From assembly GCA_020060215.1 (NCBI GenBank), contig JAGVAP010000038.1, positions 1-41,333 of the forward strand: a stretch of 41,333 nucleotides of DNA, read 5' to 3'. Both the position numbers and the translations under genes were made by a program. Shown one piece after another: positions 29,041 through 37,841 of this stretch. The notes below the pieces were generated by a model. That model had not been told where the DNA came from. It saw only the letters and a list, made by a program, of their open reading frames with translations, and made no database searches. How positions within the stretch are numbered: the first letter of the stretch is position 1; the number at the start of each line of letters is the position of its first letter. The DNA comes from Deltaproteobacteria bacterium. Its GTDB lineage: Bacteria > Desulfobacterota > DSM-4660 > Desulfatiglandales > HGW-15.

Positions 29041-29493
29041 ATGGGCGTAAAAGTCGGAAAAAAGAAAAAGGTTACGAGAGGCAGCGACAAAGTGCTCGGC
29101 ATGGGAACCTGGAAATTCACTCCGCCCACGATGGAGGAGTTGGATTCGACCGAGTTCGATCAGGAACACGAGTCGTTTACGGACGGCATCTGGAAGGACG
29201 GAAATTTCAGTTTCGACGGATGGCTCAGGCCGGACGATGAGACGGGGCAGGAGTCTATGCGTAAGGCGCACATCGATCGCGAGGATGTGACGGATCTGCG
29301 CTTTTACGTGGATGCGACCAGCTACTATGAGCCCTGCCAGACCACGGGGTATTTTTCGCCCACCTACACAACCGGGGCGCCGACCTTTTTGAGTCACGCG
29401 AAGATCTCCAGCTATGACGTCAACGCGGACAAGAGCGGGCTCGGAAGGCTTTCGTTCAGCGGCCGGATGCATGGGTGGATGGTGCTGGTATAG
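29041..29493 (+). CDS. Major tail tube protein
   Basis: 150 residues. ATG 29041 has AAAGGGAGGGTGAA upstream. The sequence has 'KVLGMGTWKFTPPTMEELDS', 'WKDGNFSFDGWLRPDDETGQ' and a final beta segment 'LGRLSFSGRMHGWMVLV', as in siphovirus tail tube proteins. It lies just before the frameshifted chaperone pair, the standard order. It should polymerise around the tape measure. Confidence 0.75.
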   Translation: MGVKVGKKKKVTRGSDKVLGMGTWKFTPPTMEELDSTEFDQEHESFTDGIWKDGNFSFDGWLRPDDETGQESMRKAHIDREDVTDLRFYVDATSYYEPCQTTGYFSPTYTTGAPTFLSHAKISSYDVNADKSGLGRLSFSGRMHGWMVLV

Positions 29494-29495
29494 GT

Positions 29496-29519
29496 CGGAA
29501 GGTCCCGGGTCCAGGGTCA
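29496..29519 (+). repeat. GGTCCCGGGTCCAGGGTC repeat after the tail tube gene
   Basis: CGGAAGGTCCCGGGTCCAGG and GTCA, related to the 37-bp repeats at 7675 and 7861. It begins 2 bp after the stop codon. Confidence 0.6.
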
Positions 29520-29564
29520 AAATAAAACGTATTTTGTGACAACTTATCAAAACGGAGGGGAAAG

Positions 29565-30181
29565 ATGGCGGAAGTTAAAGTGGGGGAAAAAACCATAAAG
29601 GTACGCGCCTTGCTTCGCAAAGAAGTGAAGGCGCTCAAGAAGCAAGGCGTTATTCTGCATGATCTCAATTCGGCAGCCGCAGATGAAGTGATGGATCCCG
29701 TGTTTGCGCTCGTACTCTCGCCTGGCGACATAGCCATGCTGGAGGAGCTGCCGCAGCACGCATCGTTCAAGACGCTGGTGGCGATTTTGAATGAAACCTT
29801 TGGATCGGCGGACGCTGAAAAAAACTAATCGAGGTCGCAGAGCGGGTATGGGAAAAGCCCGACTGCGACGTGTGCCGGGAGCTTTGGCAGGAGAGCGGAA
29901 GGGAGCCGGATTGCAGAGCGTGCATGCCCGAATTGCTGGAGGAGAACGAGGACGCCTGGGACCTTTGGTCGATGTCGGGAACCCAGTGGCGGACGGGCGG
30001 CATGGGGCTCGTGGGGCTCGACTACAATGCAGTGTGGAAAGTAGCAGAGACGATTGAGATTGAGATGAGCGTTACTATTCTCAGAAAATTGCGCGCGCTG
30101 GAACACGCGATGATTGAGCGGCAAAGGGACGATATGCCTGACCCGGGATCCGAAGGGATAAAAGGAAAGCATGGCGAATAA
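29565..30181 (+). CDS. Tail assembly chaperones gpG and gpGT, made by -1 frameshifting
   Basis: The upstream frame (29565-29828, 87 residues) is gpG: VKVGEKTIKVRALLRKEVKA to 'VAILNETFGSADAEKN'. Just before its TAA is A AAA AAC (29819-29825), a classical slippery heptamer in the correct phase. Slipping back one base joins it to the downstream frame (29826-30181: LIEVAERVWEKPDCDVCREL and on), giving a fusion of about 205 residues. This matches lambda G/GT, where the G:GT ratio sets tail assembly. The T-like part carries paired Cys (CDVC and CRAC). The end overlaps the tape measure start. Confidence 0.88.
29819..29825 (+). promoter_or_regulatory. Programmed -1 frameshift slippery site
   Basis: A AAA AAC, with zero-frame codons AAA AAC and the TAA stop directly next. 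After the slip, both tRNAs can re-pair well. The downstream frame is open for about 118 codons. No obvious pseudoknot was traced by eye. Confidence 0.85.
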
Positions 30182-32198
30182 GCTGCAATTCGAGATTGAA
30201 GTCGATGCCTCGACCGGCCTGCTGAAAATCAAACAGGTGGCGCAGTCGCACGACGATTTGACCGAGTCCATGAACAAACAGGGGCGGGCGGCAAAATCAC
30301 TCACCTCTGAATGGGACAAGGCTATTAAGGCCGCGGCCGGATATTTCGCGTTCAGCACAATCAAGTCACAAATCGCCGGATGGGTATCGGAAGCCGGAAG
30401 AGGCCAGGAGGCCCTGGCCGGAATGACCCAGGCCATGCGCAGCATGGGGCGCTATACCCCCGAGCTGCAGGGCACCCTTCTGAATACCGCAAAAAGTCTG
30501 CAGGAACTGACCACGTTTGAAGACGATGCAATCGTGGAAGGACAGAAATTCCTGCTGACGTACAAGGACATCACCGACGATCTCCTTCCTCGAACAAGCA
30601 AAACAATGGCAGACCTGGCCGCCCTGATGGGTGGGGATACGGTGCAGGCCGCAAATATGCTTGGCAAGGCGAGTATGGGTATGACCGGGGAGCTGCGGCG
30701 CGTCGGGATCACCGTTGACGACGCCACATTCAAGAGCAAGGGATTTGTCGGGGTTCTGACCGAAATCGAAAAGCAGGTAGGCGGCCAGGCCGAGGCTTTG
30801 GCGAACACCGGAATAGGCCCCTGGAAGCAGCTTGCCAATATCTGGGGCGACTCAAAAGAGGCGCTGGGCGAGCTTGTACTATCAATTTCCACCGGCATGA
30901 TCCCAACGCTGAAAGAGTTGTCTTCAGTCGTCCGGGAGGCTGCGGAGTACTGGCAGAAGATGTTTACCCCGCCCGATGAGAAGGGGGCGCTCGAAAATCA
31001 GCGGATCAAAATAGCCGAACAGATCGAGGCCGAGCAACGGCTGCTGAATTACCTCAAGAACACGCCTGCGGGCAGAATTTCGGCCGGGCCTGACGGCGTT
31101 GCGCAGGTGGAAGCGCGCATTGCAGCCCTTAACAAATCGATGCAGCTTGTGAGCCGATCGCTCATTAACCTCGAAGCCAAAAAGCCTGCCGGCGGCGGTA
31201 GCACAGGTAAAGGCGGTGGCGGGCAGATCTATGATGATGAGTGGCTCAAAGACTATTTGAAAAATGTCGATGCGGCATGGAAGCGAGAGGTGGAGAGAAA
31301 TGAGGCCATAGGCGAACTGGTAAATGTGGAAACCCAGTGGAAGGAAGACGCGCTGAAAAAGGAAGAGAAGGACCGCGAGGAATGGCTGCAAAACTACCTC
31401 GACGGCGTGGATAAAGCCTGGGACGCGGAGGTGAAGCGCAGCCAGGGGTTGGGCGAGCTGGCCATTGTGAACCAAAAAATACGGGATGACGAGCTGAAGA
31501 AAATGGACGAAGTGTCCAAGAGCATGATCAAACTGAGCGAGCGCACCGCCGAGGCGATGGAGCAGAATTTCAGCGATTTGTTTTTCGATGTGATGACGGG
31601 CCAATTCAATAGTCTGGCGGATTATGCAACTGCAGTGCTGCAAAGCATACAGCGGGCCATATCGGACTATTTGGGGCAGGTGACCAGGGAGCTCATGTTC
31701 GGGAAGGATAACAGCGGAGGCTGGGTCAAGTCGGCGATGAGCGCAGTGGGCATGGCTGAAAGCGCTTATTTTGGAGGCGGAGGCGGAGGGCAATCTGCTG
31801 TGACTTCCGGTTATGATTCAGCCGCAACCTATAATTCGGAATATCTGCATGCCGGGGGTGTTGTAGGTTACGGCGGACCAAAGGTTCGCGTTCCTGCCGC
31901 ACTTTTTCGCAATGCTCCAAGACTTCATGGCGGCCTGATGTCCGACGAGTACCCGGCGATTTTGCAAAGGGGAGAGAGGGTATACCCTCGTGGTGGAGGG
32001 CCTGTAACCAACATCACCATCATCAGCGACAACGGCGGGGAAGTTGCCACCAGTCGGAGCAAGAATGAAACGGGCGGCGAGGATATCGTCGTTAAATTCG
32101 AGCAGAAAATAGCCGGTAACGTGGCGTCGGGGAGAGGGCCGCTTTTTCAGGTGCTCCGCAGCACGTTCGGCACAGCCCCTGTAGTTGGAGGGCGGTGA
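30171..32198 (+). CDS. Tail tape measure protein
   Basis: 675 residues. Typical domains: 'FEIEVDASTGLLKIKQVAQS' at the N-terminus, 'LMGGDTVQAANMLGKASMGM' and 'GELRRVGITVDDATFKSKGF' in the conserved tape-measure core. Long helices and acidic repeats with 'EWLQNYLDGVDKAWDAEV' follow; a near-duplicate 'EWLKDYLKNVDAAWKREV' lies about 55 residues earlier. The length implies a tail of roughly 100 nm by the usual 1.5 Å per residue rule. A Gly-rich segment near 545 and a beta C-terminus follow. It is also an indicator of the siphovirus tail. Confidence 0.92.
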   Translation: MANKLQFEIEVDASTGLLKIKQVAQSHDDLTESMNKQGRAAKSLTSEWDKAIKAAAGYFAFSTIKSQIAGWVSEAGRGQEALAGMTQAMRSMGRYTPELQGTLLNTAKSLQELTTFEDDAIVEGQKFLLTYKDITDDLLPRTSKTMADLAALMGGDTVQAANMLGKASMGMTGELRRVGITVDDATFKSKGFVGVLTEIEKQVGGQAEALANTGIGPWKQLANIWGDSKEALGELVLSISTGMIPTLKELSSVVREAAEYWQKMFTPPDEKGALENQRIKIAEQIEAEQRLLNYLKNTPAGRISAGPDGVAQVEARIAALNKSMQLVSRSLINLEAKKPAGGGSTGKGGGGQIYDDEWLKDYLKNVDAAWKREVERNEAIGELVNVETQWKEDALKKEEKDREEWLQNYLDGVDKAWDAEVKRSQGLGELAIVNQKIRDDELKKMDEVSKSMIKLSERTAEAMEQNFSDLFFDVMTGQFNSLADYATAVLQSIQRAISDYLGQVTRELMFGKDNSGGWVKSAMSAVGMAESAYFGGGGGGQSAVTSGYDSAATYNSEYLHAGGVVGYGGPKVRVPAALFRNAPRLHGGLMSDEYPAILQRGERVYPRGGGPVTNITIISDNGGEVATSRSKNETGGEDIVVKFEQKIAGNVASGRGPLFQVLRSTFGTAPVVGGR

Positions 32199-32551
32199 TG
32201 AGCTACACCTGGCCGGCCACTTTACCGCAAAAGGTTCTGCAAAGAGGATATGAAGAAGAATCGCCAAACCTGATTGTTCGGACGGATATGGATGCGGGCC
32301 CGGCCAAGATAAGGCGCAGGCATACGGCAGGGGTAAGGCCTATCAAGGGAAAACAGATTATGACGGCCGCCCAGGTGGAAACACTGGATGAATTTTATGT
32401 GGACACGCTCAAGGGCGGCGCCGAGCGTTTCTACTGGACAAGCCCTAGAACGGGAGCCTCGGTTGAGTTTCGGTTTGTTGAAAAGCCGAAGTGGACGAAG
32501 GCGGGCGGTGGCAAGTATTCGGTGGATTTGAGCCTGGAGATTATGCCGTGA
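32195..32551 (+). CDS. Minor tail protein (lambda gpM-like)
   Basis: 118 residues. It overlaps the tape measure stop. 'ATLPQKVLQRGYEEESPNLI', 'DAGPAKIRRRHTAGVRPIKG' and 'AERFYWTSPRTGASVEFRFV' are like small distal-tail proteins of lambda-like tails and 'phage-related' tail proteins. Size and order (after tape measure, before L-like gene) support gpM. Confidence 0.7.
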   Translation: MMSYTWPATLPQKVLQRGYEEESPNLIVRTDMDAGPAKIRRRHTAGVRPIKGKQIMTAAQVETLDEFYVDTLKGGAERFYWTSPRTGASVEFRFVEKPKWTKAGGGKYSVDLSLEIMP

Positions 32552-33015
32552 GGAATACCAGTTTAACCTTCAGACAGGCGGTGAATGCGCAGGAAACAGG
32601 CGAGGCGTTCATCATACTCGTTGAGATTTCTACCGGGGCGGCCGAGCCTATCCGTATTTCCAGTGACGGGGTTAACACTGTTCACGATGGGAATACCTAT
32701 TATGCATGGCCGTTTGACATCGTGCTGCCCGACGATCCGGAAAGCGGGGCGGCCAGGGCAAGGATTGCCGTGGACAATGTGTCGAGGGAACTCGTTGCGT
32801 GGCTCCGGGGCCTGAGCAGTGTGCCGCAGGTGACGATAAAGGTGGTGTTGGCATCGGATCCGGAAACGATTGAGGCGGAGTTTCCAAACTTTGAGCTTCG
32901 GAACGCCCAGTATGATGCCATGACCATCCAGGGTGATTTGACCCTTGCGACCTTTATGAACGAACCGTATCCGGGAGACAGCTTTCTCCCGAGCACATTT
33001 CCGGGTGTGTTCTGA
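32548..33015 (+). CDS. Tail tip protein, DUF1833/lambda gpL-like
   Basis: 155 residues from GTG 32548, whose GTGA overlaps the previous stop. The strand-rich sequence 'FIILVEISTGAAEPIRISSD', 'YAWPFDIVLPDDPESGAARA' and 'RIAVDNVSRELVAWLRGLS' is typical of the DUF1833 tail family that takes gpL's place in several phages. The stop overlaps the NlpC/P60 gene start. Confidence 0.75.
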   Translation: MRNTSLTFRQAVNAQETGEAFIILVEISTGAAEPIRISSDGVNTVHDGNTYYAWPFDIVLPDDPESGAARARIAVDNVSRELVAWLRGLSSVPQVTIKVVLASDPETIEAEFPNFELRNAQYDAMTIQGDLTLATFMNEPYPGDSFLPSTFPGVF

Positions 33016-33416
33016 TGTTTGACGTGAGCAGCTATATCGGCATTCCTTATAAAGACCACGGTCGCGAAAGAGACGGCTTGGATTGCTGGGGACTGTTGCG
33101 GCTGATCTACAAGGAGCAGCTCGGAATCACGCTGCCTTCCTATTCGGAGGAGTACTCGACTGCAGAGGACAGGGATGAGGTTTCGCGGATCATCAAGAGG
33201 GAGTCGGCTCCGTGGGTAGAAGTGAGCGAACCTCGACCAGGTGATGCAATCCTGGTTAGGTTAATGGGTGAACCCTGGCATGTTGGAGTGATGACTGCTC
33301 GAAATGAGATGATACACATAACCCGTGGGACGGCAGCATGTTTGGATCGACTGAACGGCGCCAGGTGGAATAGACGAATTGCCGGTTTTTTTAGGTATTG
33401 TCCCGAAAATGAATAA
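33015..33416 (+). CDS. NlpC/P60 tail-tip peptidase (lambda gpK-like)
   Basis: 133 residues. It starts TGATG over the previous stop. Catalytic Cys24 in RDGLDCWGLLRL and His89 in GEPWHVGVM are the NlpC/P60 dyad; a later His in 'EMIHITRG' is the likely third residue. It belongs to the tail-tip peptidases that aid assembly or open a path in peptidoglycan during DNA injection. The stop overlaps the J-like gene. Confidence 0.9.
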   Translation: MFDVSSYIGIPYKDHGRERDGLDCWGLLRLIYKEQLGITLPSYSEEYSTAEDRDEVSRIIKRESAPWVEVSEPRPGDAILVRLMGEPWHVGVMTARNEMIHITRGTAACLDRLNGARWNRRIAGFFRYCPENE

Positions 33417-36400
33417 GGGGCTGGAAATACAAAAAGCTTTTTGCCTTCCCGCAACTGTCATCATGAACCGGGTTGTGGCCAGGCGCCATCCCTTTTCTTG
33501 CGAAATTGTTGAGCTGTGGGTTCCGGCAAGCCTCACAGTCAGGGAAATAATCGAAAAGGTTGGAATCAAACGGGCCAAAGCGGTGGTGCAGATCGACGGC
33601 ATGCCGCTTCCGGCCGATGCCCATAATACCTATGTCCCCCCTTCCGGTTCGCTCATTGTCATAAGGGCTGTGCCCAAACCGCCGGTAATCCCTCTCATCG
33701 TGGCAGTAGCGCTCTATGCGGTCGAAATTATAGCGATAGAGACGCTGATCATGGTGGCCATATCGACCGCCATCGCTCTGGTCATGCAGGCTATTGCAAA
33801 GCCACCCAAACAGCCGAGCCTTTCTCTTCGGACTCCAGAACTGCCCGGCGTAGGCAGGCAACGGGGATCCCGCGCGGGTATAACGCAGAGTCCATCCCTT
33901 TCGGGCGGCAGAAACCAGAGCAACCGATACGGGCCGGTTCCCCGGATCCTGGGGCGGCATAAGATCATCCCGCCCTATGGCGCAGATCCGTACACGGAGG
34001 TCGCCGGAGACGAGCAGTACCTGCGGATGCTTTTCGTGTTGGGCTACGGGCCACTGGAGATCTCGGATATGAAAATAGGGGATACGCCGCTTGCCAATTT
34101 CACCGGGGTGGAATACCAGGTCAAACAGGGCTACGCGAGCGACACTCCGATCACTCTTTTCAGCAATGACATCGAGGAGCAGACCCTTAATATTCGGCTG
34201 ACCTCTGCAGGCGGATGGTACACGCGAACGACATCTGCAGATACGGATGAGATCTCGTTCGATATCACCTTCCCGAGCGGGCTGATTCAATTCAAGGAAA
34301 GCTATGAAGAGGGGGAAGATCCGGAGGCGTCGCGGACGGTGGCGGTGGAGTATGCATACTCCGTCGCCGGGGCCGGTGTGTGGACGACCGGCACGATTTC
34401 GACCACGGCAAAGCGCGGATCCACCATTAGGAAGACTCAGCGGATTTCGGTCGAGACAGGACGTTACGATGTTCGGCTGAGAAGGACCACTGCCGATACA
34501 AACGACTCCCTTATCGTGGATACGGTGCAGTGGACGGCACTCAGGTCGATTCATAGCGTTCATCCGATCAATATGACCGGGCTGGCCCTGGTGGCAGTCA
34601 GGATCAAGGCGTCGGACCAGCTGAATGGGGTGGTGGACACTTTCAATGCGGTCGGTGCTTCAATCATAAGAGATTGGAACCCCGGAACTAGCACATGGAT
34701 TGAGCGCACCACAAGCAATCCGGCAAGCCTCTACAGAGAGGTGCTTCAGGGCTCGGCAAACAAGCGGGCGCTGAGCGACGCCCAGGTCGACCTGGACGGG
34801 TTGCAGGACTGGCATGAATTCTGTACTGCCAAGGGTTTCGCCTACAACCAGCCTATCGATTTCAGGTCAAGCGTTGAAGACATCCTGGAGGAGATAGCGT
34901 CGGCCGGACGGGCATCTCCTTGTTACGTGAACGGAAAGCGGGGTGTCGTGTGGGAGCGTGCTCAGACAATTCCCCGGCAGCACTTCACACCGCGAAATTC
35001 CTGGGGCTTTTCCGCAAAGAAAACCTTCATCGATATGCCACATGCCTTTCGGGTCCGTTTCCCCAACAAGAATAAGGATTGGCAGGAAGATGAGCGTGTC
35101 GTCTACGACGACGGATATAGCGAAGCCAATGCTACCCGGTTTGAGCAATTGGAGCTGCCCGGAATCGATGATTCGGACCTGGTTTGGATGCATGGTCGTT
35201 TCCATCTCGCGCAGGCGCGCCTCAGGCCGGAGACCTATACCTGGAATGCGGACGTGGAGCACATCGTTTGCACCAAAGGGGATCTGGTAAGGACAAGCCA
35301 TGATGTTCTTCTGATCGGCATTGGCTGGGGCCGCGTGAAGAGCGTGCAGGATAACGGCACGCATGCGACCGGTGTAACGATGGACTCCATCATGAGCATG
35401 GTGTCCGGAAAGGTGTACTGCATTCGGTTCCGAAAGGCCGATAACAGCAGCCTGCTCTGCCCCGTAGTAACGGATCCGGGTGATCAGACTGCGCTTGTTT
35501 TTGAGACGCCGGTGATTCTCGAAAGTGCGCCGGCGAAGGGCGACCTCGGATTGTTTGGGTTATCGGGACTCGAGAGCGCAGAGATGATCATTAAGAGCAT
35601 CGAGCCTTCAAGTGGGCTTAATGCTCGCATTACCGCGTACGATTATTCTCCTGCGATACAGACTGCCGACCAGGGAACCATACCCGAATTTAACTCGCAG
35701 ATCACGTTGCAGCAGGACGTGCTCACCGTCATCGGGACGCCTATCATCGATCGGATCGATTCCGGGGAGAGCGTGCTGGAGCGCGGGACGGACGGCGTTT
35801 TTCACCCGAGAATTCTCATTGTTTTTAAATATCAGCGCGGCAGGCTTTTTGACCAGATTGCCGAGACGCAAGTGGACTACCGCTTGGACGACTCGGACGG
35901 ATCCTGGGAGAGGCTCACATTCCCGAATTACGTGCCGCAGATTTACATTGCGGGTGTGACTGAGGGCAAGACCTATGACATCCGGATTCGCTACAAGATC
36001 CACGACGGCCGCGTAAGCGAGTGGACAAGCATTCACGATCACACCGTGATCGGCAAGACAACGCCACCTCCGGACGTTGAAAGGTTATGGGTGGAGGGGA
36101 ATGTGCTCAGGTGGAATTATGCCACTCCTCCGCTTGATTTCGCCGGTTTTAGAGTGCGCCACAGGGCCGGCACTGGAATGAGCTGGGAAGACGCTACCGC
36201 CGCCCATGACGGACTATGGGCTGGAACGGTGTTTCACCTGGACGGTTTGCCGAAGGGAACGCGCACAATCATGGTGAAAGCCGAGGACGTTGCCGGCAAC
36301 CGAAGCACGAACGCAGCGGTACTGGTGAAAGACCTGGGCGACCCGGCAGTTGCCAATGTGGTGGTAACCGAGGACTTTTCGGCGGAGGGATTTCCGGGCA

Positions 36401-37080
36401 CCATTGAAAACGGAACGGTGAACGGCACCGATCTGGAGGCCGACACCTTGACGCTGTTTTGGCCGGAGAGCGACAGCGTGGTCTTCTGGGATGCGGATCA
36501 GTCTGCGGTGTTTTGGGACGCGGATTATTTGGAAATGAGCTACGTGTGCGAGTTTACACCCAACACCGAGGATTTGCCGGGCGGGATCTCCCTTGATTAT
36601 GACATCGAGGGCAGCCCGTACGAGGTGCTTTACCGTACTGCCGGAGGCAGCCTGTTTTGGGAAACTCCCGACTCAGCCACCTTCTGGGGAGATGATGCGG
36701 ACACCTTTTGGGCAGAGGCTGAAGAGTTCAAGACCTGGCCGGGCAAGGTCGACGCGACGAGGCAAAAGTATGAGTTTAAGGTTGTGACCGGCGCCGGCGT
36801 GGTGCAGGGCGTCATCCGCGATTTTGCCGCAAAACTGGATGTTCCGGATCTTGAGGAGTTGCTCGATGACGTTGCAATAGGATCGGGCGGAACAAGGCTG
36901 CCTATAACGGAGACTTATAGAGATATTACTCACGTGATGGTTACGCTGCAGGATGACGGCGGAAGTGGAATTTTTGCGAAAGTGATGGACAAAAGCGAAA
37001 CTGGTCCACTGGTGCACGTGTTTGATGTGAACGGTAACCTTACATCCGGGCTGATCGATGCCCAGGTACAGGGCTATTAG
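33409..37080 (+). CDS. Tail tip attachment protein, lambda I and J fused
   Basis: 1223 residues from ATG 33409. The first 90 (after 'ARRHPFSCEIVELWVPASLT') have a beta-grasp pattern as in gpI. Two hydrophobic segments follow (about 95-145), 'PPVIPLIVAVALYAVEIIAI' and 'TLIMVAISTAIALVMQAIA', then the J core 'GRNQSNRYGPVPRILGRHKI'. Fibronectin-like domains lie in the C-terminal third ('PPDVERLWVEGNVLRW'). The end carries repeated FWDAD and FW motifs (about 1025-1105). It should form the central tip and contact the host receptor. Confidence 0.9.
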   Translation: MNKGLEIQKAFCLPATVIMNRVVARRHPFSCEIVELWVPASLTVREIIEKVGIKRAKAVVQIDGMPLPADAHNTYVPPSGSLIVIRAVPKPPVIPLIVAVALYAVEIIAIETLIMVAISTAIALVMQAIAKPPKQPSLSLRTPELPGVGRQRGSRAGITQSPSLSGGRNQSNRYGPVPRILGRHKIIPPYGADPYTEVAGDEQYLRMLFVLGYGPLEISDMKIGDTPLANFTGVEYQVKQGYASDTPITLFSNDIEEQTLNIRLTSAGGWYTRTTSADTDEISFDITFPSGLIQFKESYEEGEDPEASRTVAVEYAYSVAGAGVWTTGTISTTAKRGSTIRKTQRISVETGRYDVRLRRTTADTNDSLIVDTVQWTALRSIHSVHPINMTGLALVAVRIKASDQLNGVVDTFNAVGASIIRDWNPGTSTWIERTTSNPASLYREVLQGSANKRALSDAQVDLDGLQDWHEFCTAKGFAYNQPIDFRSSVEDILEEIASAGRASPCYVNGKRGVVWERAQTIPRQHFTPRNSWGFSAKKTFIDMPHAFRVRFPNKNKDWQEDERVVYDDGYSEANATRFEQLELPGIDDSDLVWMHGRFHLAQARLRPETYTWNADVEHIVCTKGDLVRTSHDVLLIGIGWGRVKSVQDNGTHATGVTMDSIMSMVSGKVYCIRFRKADNSSLLCPVVTDPGDQTALVFETPVILESAPAKGDLGLFGLSGLESAEMIIKSIEPSSGLNARITAYDYSPAIQTADQGTIPEFNSQITLQQDVLTVIGTPIIDRIDSGESVLERGTDGVFHPRILIVFKYQRGRLFDQIAETQVDYRLDDSDGSWERLTFPNYVPQIYIAGVTEGKTYDIRIRYKIHDGRVSEWTSIHDHTVIGKTTPPPDVERLWVEGNVLRWNYATPPLDFAGFRVRHRAGTGMSWEDATAAHDGLWAGTVFHLDGLPKGTRTIMVKAEDVAGNRSTNAAVLVKDLGDPAVANVVVTEDFSAEGFPGTIENGTVNGTDLEADTLTLFWPESDSVVFWDADQSAVFWDADYLEMSYVCEFTPNTEDLPGGISLDYDIEGSPYEVLYRTAGGSLFWETPDSATFWGDDADTFWAEAEEFKTWPGKVDATRQKYEFKVVTGAGVVQGVIRDFAAKLDVPDLEELLDDVAIGSGGTRLPITETYRDITHVMVTLQDDGGSGIFAKVMDKSETGPLVHVFDVNGNLTSGLIDAQVQGY

Positions 37081-37092
37081 CGGAGGAATGGA

Positions 37093-37824
37093 ATGAGCAC
37101 ACTGCCGGCGTCGGGATATATTGAAAATGCGGCAAGGACCGTGGGCGAGCAGAAGACGGCTTTGGAGGACGTTCGCGACGTCATTGCCGAGCTGCTGGGT
37201 GGGAGCGCAGAAAGCGAGCTGACAATCAGCTCAGGATCGGTGACGCCGACCCTTGGGATCCATTCTGTCGATACCGAAACGGACGCGGCGAGCGATAACC
37301 TGACCAATATCGTGACTACGAATCATCCGGACGGGCGGCTGCTGCTGATTCATCCCGAGGATGACGCTAGAACGGTGGTGGTTAAGCACGCAGCAGGGGG
37401 CGCCGGCCAGATCCATCTGAAAAACGACGCTGATTTTACGATGGATGACAGCGAGGACTGGCTGCTGCTCGTGCGGGACGGAACGGATTGGGAAGAGGTG
37501 CTGCGGGGGCGATCGCCGAAGGTCAGGAGCGTGACGTTGTCCGATGTGGGCGTCGCGGCGATGAGCGGAAAGGGTCCCTGGAGCGTTGACACTTATGAGA
37601 GCGCGGCAAGTGACGACCTTGTGCAGATTACGGGCCTGGCTGACGGAGAGCAAGTGACGCTGCGGCCGGCCAACGACGCTAGGACCGTGGTGGTCAAAAA
37701 CGGCATATACATCAAGCTGCAGGGCGTGGATTTTAGCCTGGACAACCAGTACGATCGGATCGTGCTCGAGTGCATTGGTTCGGACACGGTTGTGGAGATC
37801 TCCAGGGCCGGAAACGGATCATAA
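37093..37824 (+). CDS. Tail fibre-type protein with internal duplication
   Basis: 243 residues. ATG 37093 has GCGGAGGAATGGA upstream. Helical N-terminus, then two similar beta units: 'LLLIHPEDDARTVVVKHAAG' with DFTMDDSEDWLLLV, and 'VTLRPANDARTVVVKNGIYI' with DFSLDNQYDRIVLE. Such units look like a trimeric fibre or base domain. It lies directly behind the J-like gene. A role in host recognition is likely but not shown. Confidence 0.65.
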   Translation: MSTLPASGYIENAARTVGEQKTALEDVRDVIAELLGGSAESELTISSGSVTPTLGIHSVDTETDAASDNLTNIVTTNHPDGRLLLIHPEDDARTVVVKHAAGGAGQIHLKNDADFTMDDSEDWLLLVRDGTDWEEVLRGRSPKVRSVTLSDVGVAAMSGKGPWSVDTYESAASDDLVQITGLADGEQVTLRPANDARTVVVKNGIYIKLQGVDFSLDNQYDRIVLECIGSDTVVEISRAGNGS

Positions 37825-37841
37825 ACGCGATGGAGGAGCAT

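Noticed and set aside
27916..29550. A 544-codon open frame on the minus strand
   Set aside because: It is opposite the glycosyltransferase and tail tube genes, both of which have clear motifs and ribosome sites. Its composition is shadow-like.
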